The translations under genes and the position numbers were made by a program. Shown here piece after piece: positions 17,793-28,700 of a stretch of DNA of 64,000 nucleotides. The DNA comes from a virus. The notes under the pieces are model-generated. The model saw only the letters and a list, made by a program, of their open reading frames with translations. It made no database searches and was not told the DNA's origin. The DNA lies in IMG/VR virus record IMGVR_UViG_3300009160_000035, positions 16,100 through 80,099 of that record; one strand, written 5' to 3'. The first letter of the stretch is position 1, and each line of letters begins with the position of its first letter.

Positions 17793-20546
17793 CTAGTAAG
17801 ATAGCATTGAAGACGTTCCGTATATAGCAGTTGAGCTTGAGTATCTTGCCTTTGGAGCGCTCATCATATAACTTTCATTGCCTATAGCCTTCATTGCACT
17901 AAACCTTGAATTTTCCATTGCATTTATTGCTCTCTGCCTAACACTAGCTCCCATAGAACTTGACATACCAGGAGTTGGGCCACGATTCCAAGAAATACCA
18001 CCCATTCGACCTGATCTCATATATTGAGCGCCTTTGTTTCTAACATCAAAAACCTTGAAAGCAGTATAGCCAGCTGCAGCGGCAACCGCTCCGCCAGTCA
18101 AACCAATTGCAGGATTTAATAAAGCACCAGCAATGACTTTATTTTGGACTAGTCCAGTAGTTATTCCAAGTGCTGTATTTCCTATTCCACCTAAGACACC
18201 TCCAGTGCGGTATCCAGACTTAAAGTCACCTATTGCGCCATAACCCATTAGGGCAGGAGCAATCATCGTAGATAATCCGCCCATTTTGACTAGTTGCTTA
18301 TTCAGCCATCCATCGCCAACAGAGTCAAGTAGCTTAAATCCAGAGTAACGTGCACCATGAAAAAACTTAGCTATACCACTAGATCTACTAGCTGATGTGC
18401 TAATATAATTTTTCCATCCTTGGTAGGCATCATCTAAGTTATTAGCAACTTGCCAAAAAGCTTCTTCAGCACGGTATACAGGGTGGACATATCCGGTAGA
18501 CCCAAGAGCCTTACCAAAGAATGAGTCTAGGAAACCTGAAGCTTTGCCACTCTGGTCAAAGCCACTAATTCTGCGGTTAAGACCAAAGTCGTTAATGACT
18601 GACCCAATACCGGCAAAAAAACCTCTAGTAGTTAAATCTAGCTCACCTTGGATAAATCCACTGTTATAGATTCTTGAACCAGTATTCCTATTAATTGTGC
18701 CACCACCTGGTCCAGACATAATATTTCCTAGTACACTTGGAATTTTGGCTGCTTTCGCTCCCTTATACGCAGCAACACCTAATCCTGTTGCTACTCCTAT
18801 CCCTCCTATTATAGCAGCGCCTGTTATCAGGGTAGAGCCTAATCCACCGCCACCACCCACTGCACCGGTCGAGGCTGAAGCTACAGCAGGAACACCAATA
18901 CCTAAGGCTAATGCTAATCCTCCAACTTTTCCTATTTTAACTAATTTTTCTAAAACCTCTCGTCCAAACTTAGCTTCTAACCTTGCTGCACTTCCCTTTG
19001 GGCTAAGAAATTGTGCCCTTAAATGATTCGTTCGAACTGACCTAAATGTAGGACCAGCAGGGGCCGGAGGAAGTCCTCCTTCTTTATCTACAGCTTTTGC
19101 TATTTCTTTCGAATTCTCAATTATATTATTCAGCATCTCTTTTGGAGATAAATTATTTACAACAGCAGTTTTTACTGAGCCTATAGTCTCCTCCAGCCTT
19201 GCATCACCCGCTACATCAATTTGATATGGATTAGCAGGATAAATGGGCAAAATATGTTCATCTAACTCATTTCTTCTTAAGAATGAACGAAGTTCAGTAC
19301 TTTCTGGAGTATAGCCTAAAAGGCTACGTATCTCTTTGTCAAATGCCTCAGTTTCTGGATCAAAATCAAGACTTGACAACTGCTCTGCAAAAGGAGCACC
19401 AAAAACTGCATCAAGATCAAGATGTTGATTTTCTTGAATAAGACTTTTAATTTTTTCAATAGTTTCAGGCTTACCTAAAAAATATCCTTTATTTCCAAGT
19501 TCAAACTCTTCTTCAAATTCAACTAAAGCTCCAGAACCTTTCATTTGAACGGCAGTTTTTGCTGCTTTAAGAGGACTATTATCATCAGGCGTAGTACTGA
19601 GCAGGAAAGATTTTTTAAATTCTTCTTTGGTCCCAGCAAAAAATAATGCTGGCCTCCTACCATGAATAACATCCTCCATTTCGGTCAGAGGACTTACTAA
19701 ATCAAAACCCATCCTAGAAGCTTCTGTTACTTTTTCTCTTGTACTTGAAACTGGAAGAATTGAAGTATGTGAACTAATAGATGGATTAAATGTTGAGACC
19801 GGATCATCAATTACTTCCAGCTTACTACTACCAACAAAACTCGGAACTGTAGATTCAGGTGATCTGATTTTTAAAAAAGGATATTTACCTTGAACTTGAT
19901 TAGGATAACAACATGCTACATATGCATTTTTAAGGTCATCTACCCGTTCAAGAGGTAATTTACCGCCTGCGTCATATAAGTCTCCTTCTGATGAACCATG
20001 AATAGTAACAAATTGCTCCCTCGGGTTACCATGAATTGTTAAGTCTCTAGGAGATCCTTTTTCTATATATTCCCTTTCTAGCCGCTCTCTCTGGCTAGGT
20101 AATGCGATGTCTGCTTGCACTCCGTGGACTCTACCAAACGTTGTAAAATTGTCCATGAGTTGCCCATGCTCTGAAAGCATAGGATTCCCAGCAATTACCT
20201 GCTCAATTTGTTTAAATGCGACATCTTGTCGGAAAGCTGCTTCTTTGTAATAATCCACACCAAGAGAAAAAGCTTCAGTATTTGAAGCAAGAGGGCGTAC
20301 AGTTTCTGAAGGATCCCCAAACCAATGTTTAGTAAGTCGATCTCTTTCTTTTCTTAACTCTTCATTAAAATGAAAATCTTGGCGCTTACCTAAAAAATCT
20401 TTAACCTCAGGAGCATTTTTCCAAGCAGATATAAGCGCAGGATAACCTTGGCTAGTATCTACACCTTGACTTTTAAAGAAATCAAGAGCATCATTACTGC
20501 CTACAAACTCAGCAAAGGGAATAAGTTTTCCGTCTCTAAAAAACAT
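17793..20546 (-). CDS. Large virion-region protein, paralogue 2, with His-Gly/Cys motif
   Basis: A 917-residue protein. From about residue 620 to the end it is closely similar to the gene at 20633-23284 (shared DLTTRGFFAGIGSVINDFG, SVGDGWLNKQLVK, VQNKVIAG, FDVRNKGA, WNRGPTPGMS, GNESYMM). This half includes several hydrophobic Ala/Gly-rich stretches. The N-terminal half is divergent but keeps FVTIHGSSEG (H183) and YVACCYPNQV (C212/C213). A strand ending in His-Gly followed ~30 residues later by a strand ending in Cys is the pattern of clan CD (caspase/CHAT-type) cysteine peptidases. The fold is my inference. Likely an internal or ejected virion protein. The ribosome binding site overlaps the stop codon of a 22-codon ORF. 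Confidence 0.6.
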   Translation of the reverse strand: MFFRDGKLIPFAEFVGSNDALDFFKSQGVDTSQGYPALISAWKNAPEVKDFLGKRQDFHFNEELRKERDRLTKHWFGDPSETVRPLASNTEAFSLGVDYYKEAAFRQDVAFKQIEQVIAGNPMLSEHGQLMDNFTTFGRVHGVQADIALPSQRERLEREYIEKGSPRDLTIHGNPREQFVTIHGSSEGDLYDAGGKLPLERVDDLKNAYVACCYPNQVQGKYPFLKIRSPESTVPSFVGSSKLEVIDDPVSTFNPSISSHTSILPVSSTREKVTEASRMGFDLVSPLTEMEDVIHGRRPALFFAGTKEEFKKSFLLSTTPDDNSPLKAAKTAVQMKGSGALVEFEEEFELGNKGYFLGKPETIEKIKSLIQENQHLDLDAVFGAPFAEQLSSLDFDPETEAFDKEIRSLLGYTPESTELRSFLRRNELDEHILPIYPANPYQIDVAGDARLEETIGSVKTAVVNNLSPKEMLNNIIENSKEIAKAVDKEGGLPPAPAGPTFRSVRTNHLRAQFLSPKGSAARLEAKFGREVLEKLVKIGKVGGLALALGIGVPAVASASTGAVGGGGGLGSTLITGAAIIGGIGVATGLGVAAYKGAKAAKIPSVLGNIMSGPGGGTINRNTGSRIYNSGFIQGELDLTTRGFFAGIGSVINDFGLNRRISGFDQSGKASGFLDSFFGKALGSTGYVHPVYRAEEAFWQVANNLDDAYQGWKNYISTSASRSSGIAKFFHGARYSGFKLLDSVGDGWLNKQLVKMGGLSTMIAPALMGYGAIGDFKSGYRTGGVLGGIGNTALGITTGLVQNKVIAGALLNPAIGLTGGAVAAAAGYTAFKVFDVRNKGAQYMRSGRMGGISWNRGPTPGMSSSMGASVRQRAINAMENSRFSAMKAIGNESYMMSAPKARYSSSTAIYGTSSMLSY

Positions 20547-20550
20547 AATC

Positions 20551-20619
20551 TTATCCTCTTCTTAATGTGCTAAACGCCATCTGATTTATAACTTTTTTAA
20601 GATATTGATTCTCAGCCAT
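20551..20619 (-). CDS. 22-residue ORF between the two duplicated virion genes
   Basis: ATG at 20619-20617 after AAGAGGT, then 22 codons starting MAENQYLKKV and ending AFSTLRRG. The last codons plus stop (TTAAGAAGAGGATAA) also form the ribosome binding site of the next gene. The gene upstream of the other paralogue ends almost identically (LALSALRRG, CTAAGAAGAGGATAA). So this ORF looks like the shortened tail of that upstream gene, copied along with the paralogue during tandem duplication. It may now act as a translation-coupling leader. Whether the peptide has a job is unknown. Confidence 0.45.
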   Translation of the reverse strand: MAENQYLKKVINQMAFSTLRRG

Positions 20620-20632
20620 GTTAACCTCTTAT

Positions 20633-23284
20633 TTAATAGGATAGTACAGGAGTTATCCCATGTATTGCAGTTGAATTGGCATATCTGCTTTTGGGTGCAT
20701 TCATCATGTAACTTTCATTTCCCATTGCTTTCATTGCATTAAATCTTGAGTTATTCATAGCATTAAGTCCGCGCTGTCTTGCTGTTGCTGCCATTGAGCC
20801 AGACATACCTGGCGTAGGCCCACGGTTCCATGATAGTCCACCCATGCGGCCAGACCTTATATACTCAGCGCCTTTGTTTCTTACGTCAAAGATCTTAAAG
20901 GCAGTATATCCCGCCGCTGCTGTAATACCTGCACCAAGCAAACCAGTTGCTGGATTAAGAAGAATACCTGCAATAACTTTATTCTGAACTAACCCACTTA
21001 TAAGACCTGTCACAGTTTTGAATGCGCCACCAATTAAGCCACCTCTCCTATAACCCTCTTTAAAGTCACCTAAAGCACCATGTGCCATAAGTGCAGGTGC
21101 AATTATAGTAGAAAAACCGCCAGCCTTAACCAACTGCTTATTAAGCCATCCATCTCCAACAGAATCTAAAATCTTAAAACCACGATATCTAACTCCTTGA
21201 AAAAGTTTAGTAATTCCACTTGAGTTATCGTACGAAGTTTTTACAAAATCTTTCCATCCTTTGTATGCATCATCTAAGTTACTTGCAACTCTCCAAGTGG
21301 CTTCTTCTGCCCTGAAAACAGGGTGAACATATCCGTCTTGTTTTAATGCTTTACCAAAAAGCGAATCAATAAAACTATCAGGTTTACCACTGGTATCAAA
21401 GCTGCCAGTTCTTCTGTTAAAACCAAAGTCATTAATTACTGAACCAATACCAGCAAAAAATCCTCTAGTTGTAAGATCAAGTTCTTCTTGGACAAATCCG
21501 CTATTGTAAATCCAAGAACCCCTATTCCTATTTACTGCACCTGCTGCGGCTCCTGCCGCACCTGCCGCCCCACCACCTGCTGCTCCTCCAGCAACCCTTG
21601 GATTTAAACCTGCTTTTCTTATCTTCGAATAAGAATAAGCTCCAACTCCAGCAACAGTAGCAACCCCAACAGCCCCAGCTCCAATAGCTAAAGTACTACC
21701 AAGTCCGCCATCTACTGGACTAGTGCCTGTCGAGGCAGATGCTATAGAAGGAAAACCAATCCCTATACCTAGCGCAGCAGCAAGTCCAGCTATAGGAGCA
21801 ATTGTGCGGCCTATATTTATTTTCTTAGTTATTTTTTCAATTGCAGTTTCAACTGTGCGAAGACTTTTTCCGCCAGGAATTAAATCAGTAGGGAGATCTC
21901 CAATAAAAGTTTCTATATTTTTAGCTATATTTTCTTGTATATCTCTTGGCTTTAATCCGGATATAAGTGCTTGGTCAATTGTAGGACTGCTTTTTATTTC
22001 CTTTTCTACAAACTCAGTAATAGGATATTCGCCGTCCGCATGCGTACTACCTAATGCGTCTTTCACAGCAGGAGAGTTAGTAAATTCTAATAAATCAATT
22101 CCTTCGTCACTAAATCCTAAAGCTTTGGCTACTTCTCTACGATACTCTGTTGTGTTTTGTGTTTTGGCAGTTGCATGTTTTCTTATAATGTCAATAATAG
22201 GAACAATATCCTCTGCTTTCCCAAAAACATGCTCATAAAAATTTGTAGCATTTGGGACTAAATCTCCTACCCGGACACTTTTAAATCCACCAGCTTCAGT
22301 AAAAAGTCCGCCAGTTCTAGTAGCTTTTTTAAAATCTTCATGTACTTTTTCTAGATATTTGTCAGATTTATTCTCTGATCTTAACAAATCAAGTTTTTCT
22401 GCTGGATTTGGACCCATATATATAGGTCCTCTAGACTGCATTGTTAAATCTATTCTACTTGGAACATCCAAAACTGTTGGAGAATGTCTTGCTAGTGCCT
22501 CTTTTCTTTCATAAACAGCAGGAGAGAGTTCGTCATGTCCTGTTACAAGCCATTGGTACTCGGAGCCTGCATCTTCTCCAAAACCACCATGATATTTTGA
22601 ATAAAACTCCACCATGCTTTTCGTTTTTGATTCGGGATCAGCCATTCTAAGAAAACGATATCGTTGTCCAACTTGATTAGGATAACAAGTTGCTACATAT
22701 AAATCTTCTACAGAATTGCTAAGATCTGATACGTCTTTATCAGTTAATACCTTAAATGGGTTAAACACACTTGTGGCCATCTCTCCTGTAGGACTGCCAT
22801 GGATAGTCAAGAGATTTATTCTTTCGCCCGGAGAAGTACCTCTAATTTGCTCTCCAAAAATTTGCACACCACGAAAAAGAGATTCGCCTTTATTATCGAA
22901 ATCATTAGCCAGATCTCTTGCCGAACTTCCATCAAGAGGCTTAAATGCCATAAGCTTATTCGTAAATGCTTTACCAGACCTACGTGTATCAGGATTTAGA
23001 CTTCCTAATACACTAGTCATCATATAAGGAAAACGCCTTGCTTGCTGATGCATCTCTGCTATGTCTGCATAAAACTTTCTATTAGCTCTATAGTCAACTT
23101 TTGGTGATAGACTTTTTGGATTAAGCGACACACTACCATTCTGTCGTATTAAGGAACTTTCATTCCTGTCTGTCATTTGTGGAGGGTGGAGTTCTGATAT
23201 CTTATCGGGCCCAAAAAAATCTTTTACCTTATTGGTAATCTTTGTGCTAATATTGTTACGAAGAAAATTTAAAAGCTTATTCAT
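20633..23284 (-). CDS. Large virion-region protein, paralogue 1, with His-Gly/Cys motif
   Basis: An 883-residue paralogue of the following gene in the transcript. Residues ~600-883 align nearly end to end with its C-terminal half. Hydrophobic Ala/Gly-rich segments lie at about 490-520 and 530-590, and again near 770-810. The N-terminal half has LLTIHGSPTG (H162) and LYVATCYPNQV (C200), the same two blocks as in the paralogue, consistent with a caspase/CHAT-like cysteine peptidase core (inferred). The duplication and its place between nuclease-bearing and packaging genes suggest internal virion proteins that act on or in the membrane at ejection. Confidence 0.6.
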   Translation of the reverse strand: MNKLLNFLRNNISTKITNKVKDFFGPDKISELHPPQMTDRNESSLIRQNGSVSLNPKSLSPKVDYRANRKFYADIAEMHQQARRFPYMMTSVLGSLNPDTRRSGKAFTNKLMAFKPLDGSSARDLANDFDNKGESLFRGVQIFGEQIRGTSPGERINLLTIHGSPTGEMATSVFNPFKVLTDKDVSDLSNSVEDLYVATCYPNQVGQRYRFLRMADPESKTKSMVEFYSKYHGGFGEDAGSEYQWLVTGHDELSPAVYERKEALARHSPTVLDVPSRIDLTMQSRGPIYMGPNPAEKLDLLRSENKSDKYLEKVHEDFKKATRTGGLFTEAGGFKSVRVGDLVPNATNFYEHVFGKAEDIVPIIDIIRKHATAKTQNTTEYRREVAKALGFSDEGIDLLEFTNSPAVKDALGSTHADGEYPITEFVEKEIKSSPTIDQALISGLKPRDIQENIAKNIETFIGDLPTDLIPGGKSLRTVETAIEKITKKINIGRTIAPIAGLAAALGIGIGFPSIASASTGTSPVDGGLGSTLAIGAGAVGVATVAGVGAYSYSKIRKAGLNPRVAGGAAGGGAAGAAGAAAGAVNRNRGSWIYNSGFVQEELDLTTRGFFAGIGSVINDFGFNRRTGSFDTSGKPDSFIDSLFGKALKQDGYVHPVFRAEEATWRVASNLDDAYKGWKDFVKTSYDNSSGITKLFQGVRYRGFKILDSVGDGWLNKQLVKAGGFSTIIAPALMAHGALGDFKEGYRRGGLIGGAFKTVTGLISGLVQNKVIAGILLNPATGLLGAGITAAAGYTAFKIFDVRNKGAEYIRSGRMGGLSWNRGPTPGMSGSMAATARQRGLNAMNNSRFNAMKAMGNESYMMNAPKSRYANSTAIHGITPVLSY

Positions 23285-23289
23285 ACTTT

Positions 23290-25767
23290 TTATCCTCTTC
23301 TTAGTGCACTCAAGGCAAGGGTTAGATTACCATCATCATGATACTGGCCCGGTCTAGATCTACTTCTAGTAGGTTTAAGGCTTGGATTTTGGAAATACAA
23401 CTCATCCGCATCATTAAGTCCGATCATTGATGGGTTTGTCATCCTAACTCTATTAGAGTTATCTGCTTGCATTTGAGCTTCTGCGCTAATATTTTGTTTG
23501 GTCATGCCTCCTAATGCATTAATAGGATGATCCGCAGGTGCACCATAGGCAGAAGCTTTTGTTGCTGCACCTACAAATCCAGCTGCGGCCCCTGCGCCTC
23601 CTAATCCAAACAATAGACCATTAGTTATATCTTTTCCCATTGCAGGTTGAATAGGCACCCCAGCAGGCGCTGCCGGTGCCTTCGCAGGTTGTCCAGGCTT
23701 TGCAGCTTTAGCAGCAGGAGTAACAGTATGAATGCCAGGTTTCGCAGGATCAAATTCGTATGATCTATTTACTCGATCAAAAGCTCTACCAGGAAGTTTA
23801 CTTCCATCTCTGTATTGCTGTAAAACATTTAATTCATTTTTCTCAACTGCAGTAAGTTTACGACTATTTTTGCCTATATCGTCTAGTTGCAATTGTCTTT
23901 GTGCAACAGTAGGACTCTGTACATCCCTTTCACGATAAGGTTTAAGAACATCATTTTCATAAGTATGGGCAGCATATCTACCAAGATAAATAGGAGCACC
24001 AGCCGCCATACCAGCTGCACCTGCACCAATTCTTCCAATATCTTGCAATGCCGCACCTCCTAGGTCTACTGATCCAGGATCAACAATTGCATTCTTATCA
24101 GTCTTTTCAAATATTTTTGCTAATTTACTAGTTTCTGCATTCTCAGCAATAGGTGTATTCTTTTTTTGTTGGGCCAACATTTCTTTCTTCGAGTTCTGTG
24201 CTGCCTTTAATTGTTCTCTGGCTGCTGTTTCTTCGCTAGCCGCAACAGCATGTTCCTCATAATCTTGGCTAAATTCTTCTGCACCTTTGCCTGCAGGTCT
24301 CGGCCTTCTGTGACCAGGAAGAGTATGAGTAGGAGGCGCTGGAGGAGGAGGCGGCGGTGGCGCAGGAGGTTTAGGTGGCTTTGAAGGAAACCCACCACCA
24401 AAAGCAGGTCCAAGTTTATCCAGTCGGGCTGTCTCTGCTTGCCTCTGTGCATCTGTCATTGGAGATGGGTACGCAGAAGATGGACCCACAGGTGTGTTTG
24501 ACATAGGCAACGGTGGGGAGGTCGGCGCTGAAGCAGGTGTCGGAGCCTTTGCAGATCTTCCTCGCTTTGGAGCTTCATACTTAATTTCAGGAGGAGTATA
24601 TGCAGGACTAGCTGGCGTACCCTTTACTTGTCGATTCATTTCGTCTAGTTGTTGCCTTGCCCAATCCTGACTCTCACCTTTAAAAGGGTTAGCACTGTCA
24701 GCCCCTTCAAAATTTTCTGGATTTGTGGGATCAATCCTAGATTCTAAATTTGCCATTCTCTCTTTCCGAGCCTCTAACTCTTCTGGAGTTGCTACTTTTA
24801 CCCCATTCTTAGCTGCAGCTCTATTGCCCTCTAATTCCTCTGTAAGCTTTGCTTGCCTTGAATTTAATCCTTCAAGTCTTTCATTTAAATGAGCTTGGTT
24901 ATTATTCAATGATGAGGTAATTGTTCCAATCTCGGCTTTTTGATTTGGATCAGTTAAAAGTTTTTGAATATCGGCATCATGTGCATTATTATCTAACCCT
25001 ACACTTTTTGCCAATCGAGCTCTTCTCCTCATTAGGTTGCGAGCTTCAATCGCTTGTTTTTCCATTTCTTCTGGCGTAAGTTTAGGTGCACTTCCAAGAT
25101 GCTTATTAATTCCACCTATTTCACGATTAACTTGATTTAATTCACGATCAATCTGATCCGTTGGTCGACTTATAACAGTAGGCGCAGTAGCCGGAGTAGC
25201 AGGTCTTGGTTGCCATTTCTTTACTACTTCTTCTTGTTTGGCTTTTGCTGCTTGTGCCGCTTGACTAGCAGCGTGGATATCTCTATCAACTCCTGGCAAT
25301 TTACCTTTAACTTTCTCGACAGCGGCTGCTGCTTGCTTCTGTCTCTGTACTGCCATAGTTGGAGTACTTCCAACAGCTTCCATTACGGAGTCAGTGTATC
25401 CTTCAAAGTCTGTAACATCTCCACCAGCTACTCTTTGAAATCCTTGTCTAAGTGCTCCAAATAAAGTCTTTGGTCTATTAGGATTAACAGCATCGTAAGC
25501 CTTTAATCCTTCAGAGCTCATCATTGATCTACCTATGCCTCTTAATGCATAGTCTCCACCTTGTAACACTACACCGGCCGCTGCACCAACTGCAGCACCA
25601 GAAACTGCTGCTCCTAATCTTCCGGCAACAGGAGTTGCTCCTAAAACTTCATCCTCTTCTGGGTTATAGTTATAGGCAGATCTAGCAGCATTAGCAACAG
25701 CGCCAACTCCAGCTAAACCTAAGGTTCCACCTGCGTGCTTGAAAAAATTAACAATTGCATTTGCCAT
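23290..25767 (-). CDS. Pro/Ala-rich virion-region protein with coiled coils
   Basis: An 825-residue protein. The first ~90 residues contain Gly/Ala-rich hydrophobic segments (LGLAGVGAVANAARSAYNY, GAAVSGAAVGAAAGVVLQGG). The middle is long coiled coil (repeated Glu/Lys/Gln/Ala, 150-340). A proline stretch with seven consecutive Pro lies near 470, followed by another coil and a hydrophobic Gly/Ala region near 710-750. It ends LALSALRRG, and those last codons double as the ribosome binding site of the next gene. It overlaps the 1318-residue gene by one base. Low complexity prevents a family call. An internal virion or tape-like scaffolding role is possible. Confidence 0.5.
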   Translation of the reverse strand: MANAIVNFFKHAGGTLGLAGVGAVANAARSAYNYNPEEDEVLGATPVAGRLGAAVSGAAVGAAAGVVLQGGDYALRGIGRSMMSSEGLKAYDAVNPNRPKTLFGALRQGFQRVAGGDVTDFEGYTDSVMEAVGSTPTMAVQRQKQAAAAVEKVKGKLPGVDRDIHAASQAAQAAKAKQEEVVKKWQPRPATPATAPTVISRPTDQIDRELNQVNREIGGINKHLGSAPKLTPEEMEKQAIEARNLMRRRARLAKSVGLDNNAHDADIQKLLTDPNQKAEIGTITSSLNNNQAHLNERLEGLNSRQAKLTEELEGNRAAAKNGVKVATPEELEARKERMANLESRIDPTNPENFEGADSANPFKGESQDWARQQLDEMNRQVKGTPASPAYTPPEIKYEAPKRGRSAKAPTPASAPTSPPLPMSNTPVGPSSAYPSPMTDAQRQAETARLDKLGPAFGGGFPSKPPKPPAPPPPPPPAPPTHTLPGHRRPRPAGKGAEEFSQDYEEHAVAASEETAAREQLKAAQNSKKEMLAQQKKNTPIAENAETSKLAKIFEKTDKNAIVDPGSVDLGGAALQDIGRIGAGAAGMAAGAPIYLGRYAAHTYENDVLKPYRERDVQSPTVAQRQLQLDDIGKNSRKLTAVEKNELNVLQQYRDGSKLPGRAFDRVNRSYEFDPAKPGIHTVTPAAKAAKPGQPAKAPAAPAGVPIQPAMGKDITNGLLFGLGGAGAAAGFVGAATKASAYGAPADHPINALGGMTKQNISAEAQMQADNSNRVRMTNPSMIGLNDADELYFQNPSLKPTRSRSRPGQYHDDGNLTLALSALRRG

Positions 25768-28700
25768 TATCTCCGCTCCTTGCGTCTACCTCTGTTTCGC
25801 TCTAAGCCTCCAGCCATTGCTACAGTTTGCATATCAGCCATAACATTTTTTCTATTACTAGAAAGTGCATTTACAGAATGGAATATTTCATTGTAATCAT
25901 TATAAGACATATCCATTGCATAGCTCATTTCTTCATTTCTTGCCTGTGAAGCCTCTATTGCCTGTTGTTTTGACGTACCAGGACTTCTATCAAATTTGAA
26001 TTTATAAGCGTTTGACGGACTTAAAACGTTGTAACCTTTTCGTTCTTTTCCTCCTACGCCCACGTGTACGCCCGCGTAGAATGGATCGGCAAATAATCCC
26101 TTATTAGACGCTCTGGCAACTCTTTCAGCTGCATTAAATTGCTTCTGACTTACAAGATCTTCTTGTGCACTATTTCTATATAGTATAGTTGCTAAGCCTT
26201 GGTTTACCATTTCATAAGAGTAGTTAATCCCAGAATCGTCTGTGACGATACCAACTGAACGACCAAAAGTACTACCTTGACCTACGGCAACAGTAGCTCC
26301 ACTTCTTGCTGAAAGAACGTTAGACAAGTATTGTTTGCCAGGTTGAGAGAACGGCATTTCTCCTGGGCCACCAAAGCCTTCATGTGCAGTTTCAGGCGCA
26401 TCTATGCCAGAAAGACGCACACTTCCAAGTTTACGTTGGCCTATACCCATAAAACCTTTGCTAATAATTTCAACAGTATCTGCGTCACCAACTGCATAGT
26501 CAACTTTACTGGAATCAATAGCAGAAACAGCAAATCCTGCAGGATTCATTTTATCTATATTTGTGTTGGTAGCTACCATCACGTTCTTCATTCCTCCGCT
26601 TTGGCTACCTCTTACATCTTCAGGGTTATAAATTTTTCTTTCATCACCAGACATTTTTAATATATCTTTTGTCGTTGGCTTGTAGCTAGGCATATCAAGC
26701 ATATAATTACCTGAAACCCCAGCCGCTATAATGCCAGCACCTCCCATCATACGAATTCCTCTACCGGCATTCTTCATTATATATTCAGATATCTCAGGAC
26801 TTGCCCCTGACATCTTGCTTAACAGTCCACTTTCTAATCCTCTAGGGCTGAAAAGAACTGACCCTAGCGTATCAATTCCAAGTTTTAATTTATCTTTTGC
26901 GGAAGTAGCAAAATTGTAAACTTTTCCAACTGTTTCATAGTTTGGCGTTTGGACTTTAGGAGTTGAATACTCTCCTGTGGCTACAAGTTCTTTTTTTCTT
27001 TCTGAGATAGCTTCATACAGAAAATCAGCTGCAGAACTAGCTCTCTGTGCAACTGAAGTAGGTCCAAGCCTGTCCTTGATACCTTGCAAAACAGGCATTA
27101 AAGCGCTATCCATATCCTTTTTAAAACCATCAGCGCCAGACATCCTTAATGCTAGGGAGGCTCTAGAAACTTCATCTTCTGACATATTAGGAGTAACAGA
27201 TATACCTTGTTCACCTAGGGTTTTAATTTGCTCTTGTGAAAATAAAGTCCCGGCAGCATGTCTTGAGCTAAGACCACTTTTTAAAGTACCAAGCCGGGTC
27301 TCAAGATCTTCAGCATTTATTCCTTTTGCTTTGAGATTATCTCCTTCTGCATATCTTTTAATTAAAGTCTTTTTTACTTTGGACCTAGCTGAAGTTTGCA
27401 TTTCTTCAAGAGTTAAAACTGGACTCGATGGACCAGGCGTATTCAAGTAGTTACTAATAATGTCTTCGGTTGAGTGGCCTAGTCCTTGGAGATTCTCAAA
27501 AGTTCCTGGCCCAAACCTTAAGTCAACTTCACTACTAGTAGCACTAGAAAGTTCTCTTTGGTATTCGTCTCTTATAAAGTTCTGAATATTCCAATCTGAC
27601 TGAGTTTTTAAAACACTGACTTCTGTACCAGATCCAGTTAACATTGTGTGTTTTACTTTCCCAACGGCCATTGGCATAGAAAATGCTTCATGCATTGCTG
27701 GGTTTACATTGATAGTTTGCAAGGCACCTGCTTCATCGGTGTATGTATGCGTAATCATCTTAGCAGGATTAGGTGCGTATAATCCTCCACTTACCCCAGT
27801 ATAACTATCAACCGTCTCACTTAGTCGTAAAAGCTCTTTATCAAGATTGTAAGATCTTGTTAGCTCCGAGTGTGTACCTCTGGTGACTCCACGTAATTGA
27901 CTAGTTTTAACGCTTCCTTGCCGACTACCCAAAGGGTCATCTCCTAGCCAAGAACTATCAATCTCTAAATTTGTATCCTTAACCTTAGCAAGTTCTAACC
28001 ATCCTAATTTCTTAGAATCACCTAGTATTGACAGCGAAGAGATAACAGATCTGACCTGATCAAGTGCCGACCCAGACTCTTTTCCTCTATATATATTAGA
28101 AATATCGCTAACAACTTCTCCTAGCTTTCCTTCCTGTAATAGCCGACCCTGGACCATAACGTCAGACAAAGCTTTGTGAGCTTCATCAAACCCAAGTATT
28201 ATCTGCGAAGCTAAGTTAATGTTAGTTCCAGAGGCAACGTCGCCACTTGTCTCAATTAATCCAGTCTGCATTAGTCCGGAAAAAGCCATCTTTGTTAAAT
28301 CAAGCTGGTCTCTTGTATTCAATCCAGCTGACACATTCTTCACATAAGCAGGTAATAGAGAAATTAAATCTTCATTCTTGCCCTGTTCTTTTAAGACTCT
28401 AGCCTGTTCTGTAAAGAAGAAATTATTAGCATCAAGAATATTTCTTTTTCTCTCACTGCGCCAAGTTGCGGAAAGCATACTTCTCATATCTCTAAGGCTA
28501 GTAATTTTTCCACCAAAGGCTTTTACAACGTCTTTATCTTTGTTTAAATAGTTGCCATGATTTTCTAGTGAAGGCTCAAACGCGTCCTGAACACCACTAC
28601 CTTTCTGTGTTAAGAAATGCTCCCATAACTTGCCTACTCGAAAAGATTCATACGGCAAATTAGCAGCCATAAGGGTTCTGCCTTGCTTACTTCCTTCCTT

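Noticed and set aside
24340-24380. Proline-rich stretch as a frameshift or assembly artefact
   Set aside because: The frame continues cleanly on both sides with similar composition, so it is read as a genuine poly-Pro linker.
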